The notes below the pieces were generated by a model. It ran no database searches, was not told the origin of the DNA, and worked only from the letters and a program-made list of their open reading frames with translations. The translations under genes were made by a program, and so were the position numbers. DNA of 64,000 nt from Marinisporobacter balticus (GTDB lineage Bacteria; Bacillota; Clostridia; Peptostreptococcales; Thermotaleaceae): contig NZ_SLWV01000002.1 in the NCBI RefSeq assembly GCF_004345705.1, forward strand, positions 186,001 to 250,000, given 5' to 3'. Positions 61,599 through 64,000 of this stretch are shown here, in pieces (the first letter of the stretch is position 1; each line of letters starts with the position of its first letter).

Positions 61599-64000
61599 AT
61601 GAATTTATCAAAAATATCTGTAAATAGACCTGTTACCACGCTCATGTTTATGCTTATAGCGATTCTTTTGGGAGGTGTTTGTTTAAATTTGCTTCCCATC
61701 GACCTTTATCCAGAAATGGAAATTCCAGTAGCTATTGTTTCTGTAAATTATAGTGGCGTTGCACCAGAAGAAATTGAAACACTAATTACAAAACCAATAG
61801 AACAATCTGTTGCTACTGTTGGTAAATTGAAAAATCTATCTTCCTACTCAAGAGAAGGCAATGCAATCATTGTTGCTGAATTCGAATCGAGTGCAGACAT
61901 GGATTTAGCTGCGCTTGAAATGCGGGAAAAAGTTGATTTAATAAAAGGCACTTTGCCAGATGACGCATCTTCTCCTATGGTGCTAAAAATTGATCCAAAT
62001 GCGCAACCCATCATTCAATTAGGTATTTCATCTACGATGGAAATTGGAAAATTACAAATCCTTATTGAGGATGAAATATCATCCCGTTTTGAAAGATTAG
62101 ACGGTGTAGCCTCTGTGGATTTGGCTGGTGGAAATGATCTCGAAGTAAAAGTAGAAGTAGATCAAGATAAACTATCAGGTTATGAGCTCACTCTTTCTCA
62201 AATTCAAAATACCCTAAGGGCAGAAAATTTAAACTTACCTGGTGGAAAAGTAAATAAGGGGTCAAAGGAATTATTAGCTAGAACCACAGGTGAATTTAAG
62301 CATATAGAGGACATTAAAGCAGTTCCTATTATACTAAAAAGTGGAGAAATTATAAGACTCTCTGATATTTCAACCATCACATTAGACTATAAAGAAAGAG
62401 AAAGTTTATCTAGAGTAAACGGAAATAATTCAATAAGTATTAGTATAAAAAAACAATCTGTTGCAAATACAGTGAAAGTAGCTGAAAAAGTATTAGCTGA
62501 AGTATCTAATATACAAAATGATTATCCAGATCTTGACGTTGTAGTCGGTATGGATCAATCAGAATTTATTAATAAATCCATCAATAATGTTACTAGAAAT
62601 GCACTTGTAGGAGGACTTCTAGCTGTTGTTATCCTATATTTATTCCTAAGAAATATACGTTCAACCTTTATTGTTGGTATTGCGATACCTATATCCATTA
62701 TTGCTACATTTGCACTCATGTATTTTGGGGGCCTTACCATTAACTTAATTTCCTTAGGTGGATTGGCATTAGGGATAGGCATGCTCGTTGACAACTCTAT
62801 CGTCGTTTTAGAAAACATCTACCGTTTTAGAGAAAATGGATATAGTAGAATAGAATCTGCCATATTCGGAGCAAAAGAAGTGGGAATGGCTGTATTTGCT
62901 TCTACGATGACTACAGTGGCTGTATTTTTACCTATGGTTTTTACGGAAGGGTTTACTTCTATTGTTTTTAAGCAGCTTTCCTTTGCTGTAACCTTTTCCC
63001 TCCTCGCATCTTTAGTTGTCGCACTAACAATTGTACCCATGCTTTCTTCTAAACTTCTAAAGGTCGGAGAAGTGAAAAAACGAAAGCATACTGGACCTTC
63101 TTTAGGTCGATTATTAGACTTATTTTCAAGCTCTGTTGACCGTTTATCAAGAGCTTATGATAAAGTATTAAAATTTACACTTAGTCACAGAAAAACTACC
63201 ATTTCGATTGGATTGAGCATATTCATTTCTTCTATTGCATTGGTTGGTATGGTAGGTGGTGAATTCTTTCCAAAAGAAGATGAAGGAATGTTTACAGTAT
63301 CTATCGAACTTCCTTTTGGAACAAATTTAGCAGATACAAATAAAATTGTTTCACAACTTGAAAAGATTGTTACAGCATTGCCTGAAAAAGATAAAATTTT
63401 CACAGAAGTTGCTTCAAGTGGAGGATTTTCTACCAGTGCATCTAACAAATCAACCATCACAGCAACCCTTATAAACCAAAAATATCGTAACCGTACTACA
63501 GAAGAAATTGTAAATGAAGTAAGAGAAAAAGTATCTTCTTTTGCTGGCGCAAAAATCACTGTTAGCGAATCATCCTCTATGCAAGGTGGTGGCCCAAGCA
63601 GTTCTGCCATTGAGATAGAAATAAAGGGGGATGATATAAACATTTTAAAATCTATTGGTGAAGACTTCAAAAAAATAGCAAAATCTGTGCCAGGCACATC
63701 TGAAGTCAATATAGATACAGAAGAAGGCGAACCCGAAGCAAGGATCATTTTAAACAGAGAAGTAGCTTCCTTTTATGGCATTACCACATATGATTTAGCA
63801 AATAGTTTAAAAGCTGCAGTTGAAGGTGTAAAAGCTACAAACTTTAAATTTGATGGAGATGAAATTGATGTAAACATCTCTTTAAATGATCATGTAAAAG
63901 CATCTATAGAAAACATGAAACAAATACTCATTAAATCTCCTACAGGTGTAGCCGTTCCGATCGGTCAAATCGCAACCATAGAGTACGGTAATTCTCCTAC
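61599..64000 (+). CDS. RND efflux permease (HAE1/AcrB-type), 3' end beyond the window
   Basis: About 800 codons are open from ATG 61599 (AGGAG upstream) to the window end; the family is about 1000-1050 residues. It starts MNLSKISVNRPVTTLMFML with a first transmembrane helix, then the porter domain (PEMEIPVAIVSVNYSGVAPEEIE, PPEIE-like element present). Helices near residue 330-470 contain the proton-relay segment GIGMLVDNSIVVLENIYRFRE and FLPMVFTEG. A second helix block begins near 530 (FTLSHRKTTISIGL) and GGEFFPKEDEGMF follows. Substrate is unknown; SwrC/YerP-like pumps of Firmicutes export surfactants and drugs. Confidence 0.95.
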   Translation, partial: MNLSKISVNRPVTTLMFMLIAILLGGVCLNLLPIDLYPEMEIPVAIVSVNYSGVAPEEIETLITKPIEQSVATVGKLKNLSSYSREGNAIIVAEFESSADMDLAALEMREKVDLIKGTLPDDASSPMVLKIDPNAQPIIQLGISSTMEIGKLQILIEDEISSRFERLDGVASVDLAGGNDLEVKVEVDQDKLSGYELTLSQIQNTLRAENLNLPGGKVNKGSKELLARTTGEFKHIEDIKAVPIILKSGEIIRLSDISTITLDYKERESLSRVNGNNSISISIKKQSVANTVKVAEKVLAEVSNIQNDYPDLDVVVGMDQSEFINKSINNVTRNALVGGLLAVVILYLFLRNIRSTFIVGIAIPISIIATFALMYFGGLTINLISLGGLALGIGMLVDNSIVVLENIYRFRENGYSRIESAIFGAKEVGMAVFASTMTTVAVFLPMVFTEGFTSIVFKQLSFAVTFSLLASLVVALTIVPMLSSKLLKVGEVKKRKHTGPSLGRLLDLFSSSVDRLSRAYDKVLKFTLSHRKTTISIGLSIFISSIALVGMVGGEFFPKEDEGMFTVSIELPFGTNLADTNKIVSQLEKIVTALPEKDKIFTEVASSGGFSTSASNKSTITATLINQKYRNRTTEEIVNEVREKVSSFAGAKITVSESSSMQGGGPSSSAIEIEIKGDDINILKSIGEDFKKIAKSVPGTSEVNIDTEEGEPEARIILNREVASFYGITTYDLANSLKAAVEGVKATNFKFDGDEIDVNISLNDHVKASIENMKQILIKSPTGVAVPIGQIATIEYGNSP

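Noticed and set aside
62555..63748. Minus-strand open frames inside the RND permease
   Set aside because: They are antisense shadows of a long plus-strand gene with clear RND motifs and have no ribosome binding sites.
1..64000. CRISPR array, insertion sequences or prophage
   Set aside because: No regularly spaced repeats, transposase or integrase, or phage structural genes were found while reading; short inverted repeats are all explained as terminators, hairpins or operators.

Overview
The window is AT-rich DNA from an anaerobic, low-GC Gram-positive bacterium of the class Clostridia. The evidence is a glycine reductase (Stickland) operon with two in-frame UGA selenocysteine codons, a membrane pyrophosphatase, an rpoN-cggR-gap glycolytic block, an oxygen-independent (cbi-type) cobalamin pathway and strong AGGAGG-type ribosome binding sites. 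The genus cannot be fixed from the sequence alone. Most genes lie on the minus strand; hom, rarA, one tRNA and an RND efflux pair lie on the plus strand.

Layout. 1-3.3 kb: start of rnr, a DUF1294 membrane protein, a YkuS-like protein, hppA and secG. 3.4-9.1 kb: eno, tpiA, pgk, gap and cggR, with a recognisable CggR operator and promoter ahead of cggR; gpmI, often found between tpiA and eno, is absent. 9.1-15.5 kb: rpoN, then a BMP-lipoprotein nucleoside ABC transporter. 15.5-23.8 kb: glycine reductase operon read grdX-trxB-trxA-grdE-grdA-grdB-grdC-grdD, headed by a promoter, a single-aptamer glycine riboswitch and a very strong terminator. Glycine is reduced to acetyl phosphate by selenoproteins GrdA and GrdB, pyruvoyl protein GrdE and GrdC/GrdD, with electrons from TrxB/TrxA. 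23.8-27.6 kb: a DegV protein, a decayed Na/phosphate cotransporter, trmL, cheX and a DUF362 protein. 27.7-31.8 kb: hom, rarA, a DUF2809 protein and a SEC-C protein.

31.9-53.1 kb: a long tetrapyrrole/cobalamin region. A cobalamin riboswitch with terminator precedes cbiA, cobQ, cbiB, cobD, a threonine-kinase-like gene, cbiC, cbiD, cbiE, cbiT, cbiF, cbiG, hemA, cobJ, cobK, a precorrin-2 dehydrogenase gene, hemC, a cobA-hemD fusion, hemB and hemL. The 5-aminolevulinate to uroporphyrinogen III steps and most of the corrin ring and lower-arm steps are therefore in one transcription unit. cbiL and a cobalt chelatase are not in the window. cobU, cobS and cobC lie upstream of the riboswitch.

53.1-60.3 kb: a lipase-like hydrolase, a DUF2225 protein, a VanW-type cell-wall protein, an initiator tRNA-Met, a large FtsA-like ATPase with a long C-terminal extension, nth, and a fragment resembling part of a thioredoxin fold. 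60.4-64 kb: a TetR-type operator and promoter, an RND membrane fusion lipoprotein and an RND permease that runs off the window.

No insertion sequence, prophage, CRISPR array or wholly unknown multi-gene system was seen. The least ordinary items are the selenocysteine-dependent operon under a singlet glycine riboswitch, the FtsA-like protein with its extension, and two decayed loci.
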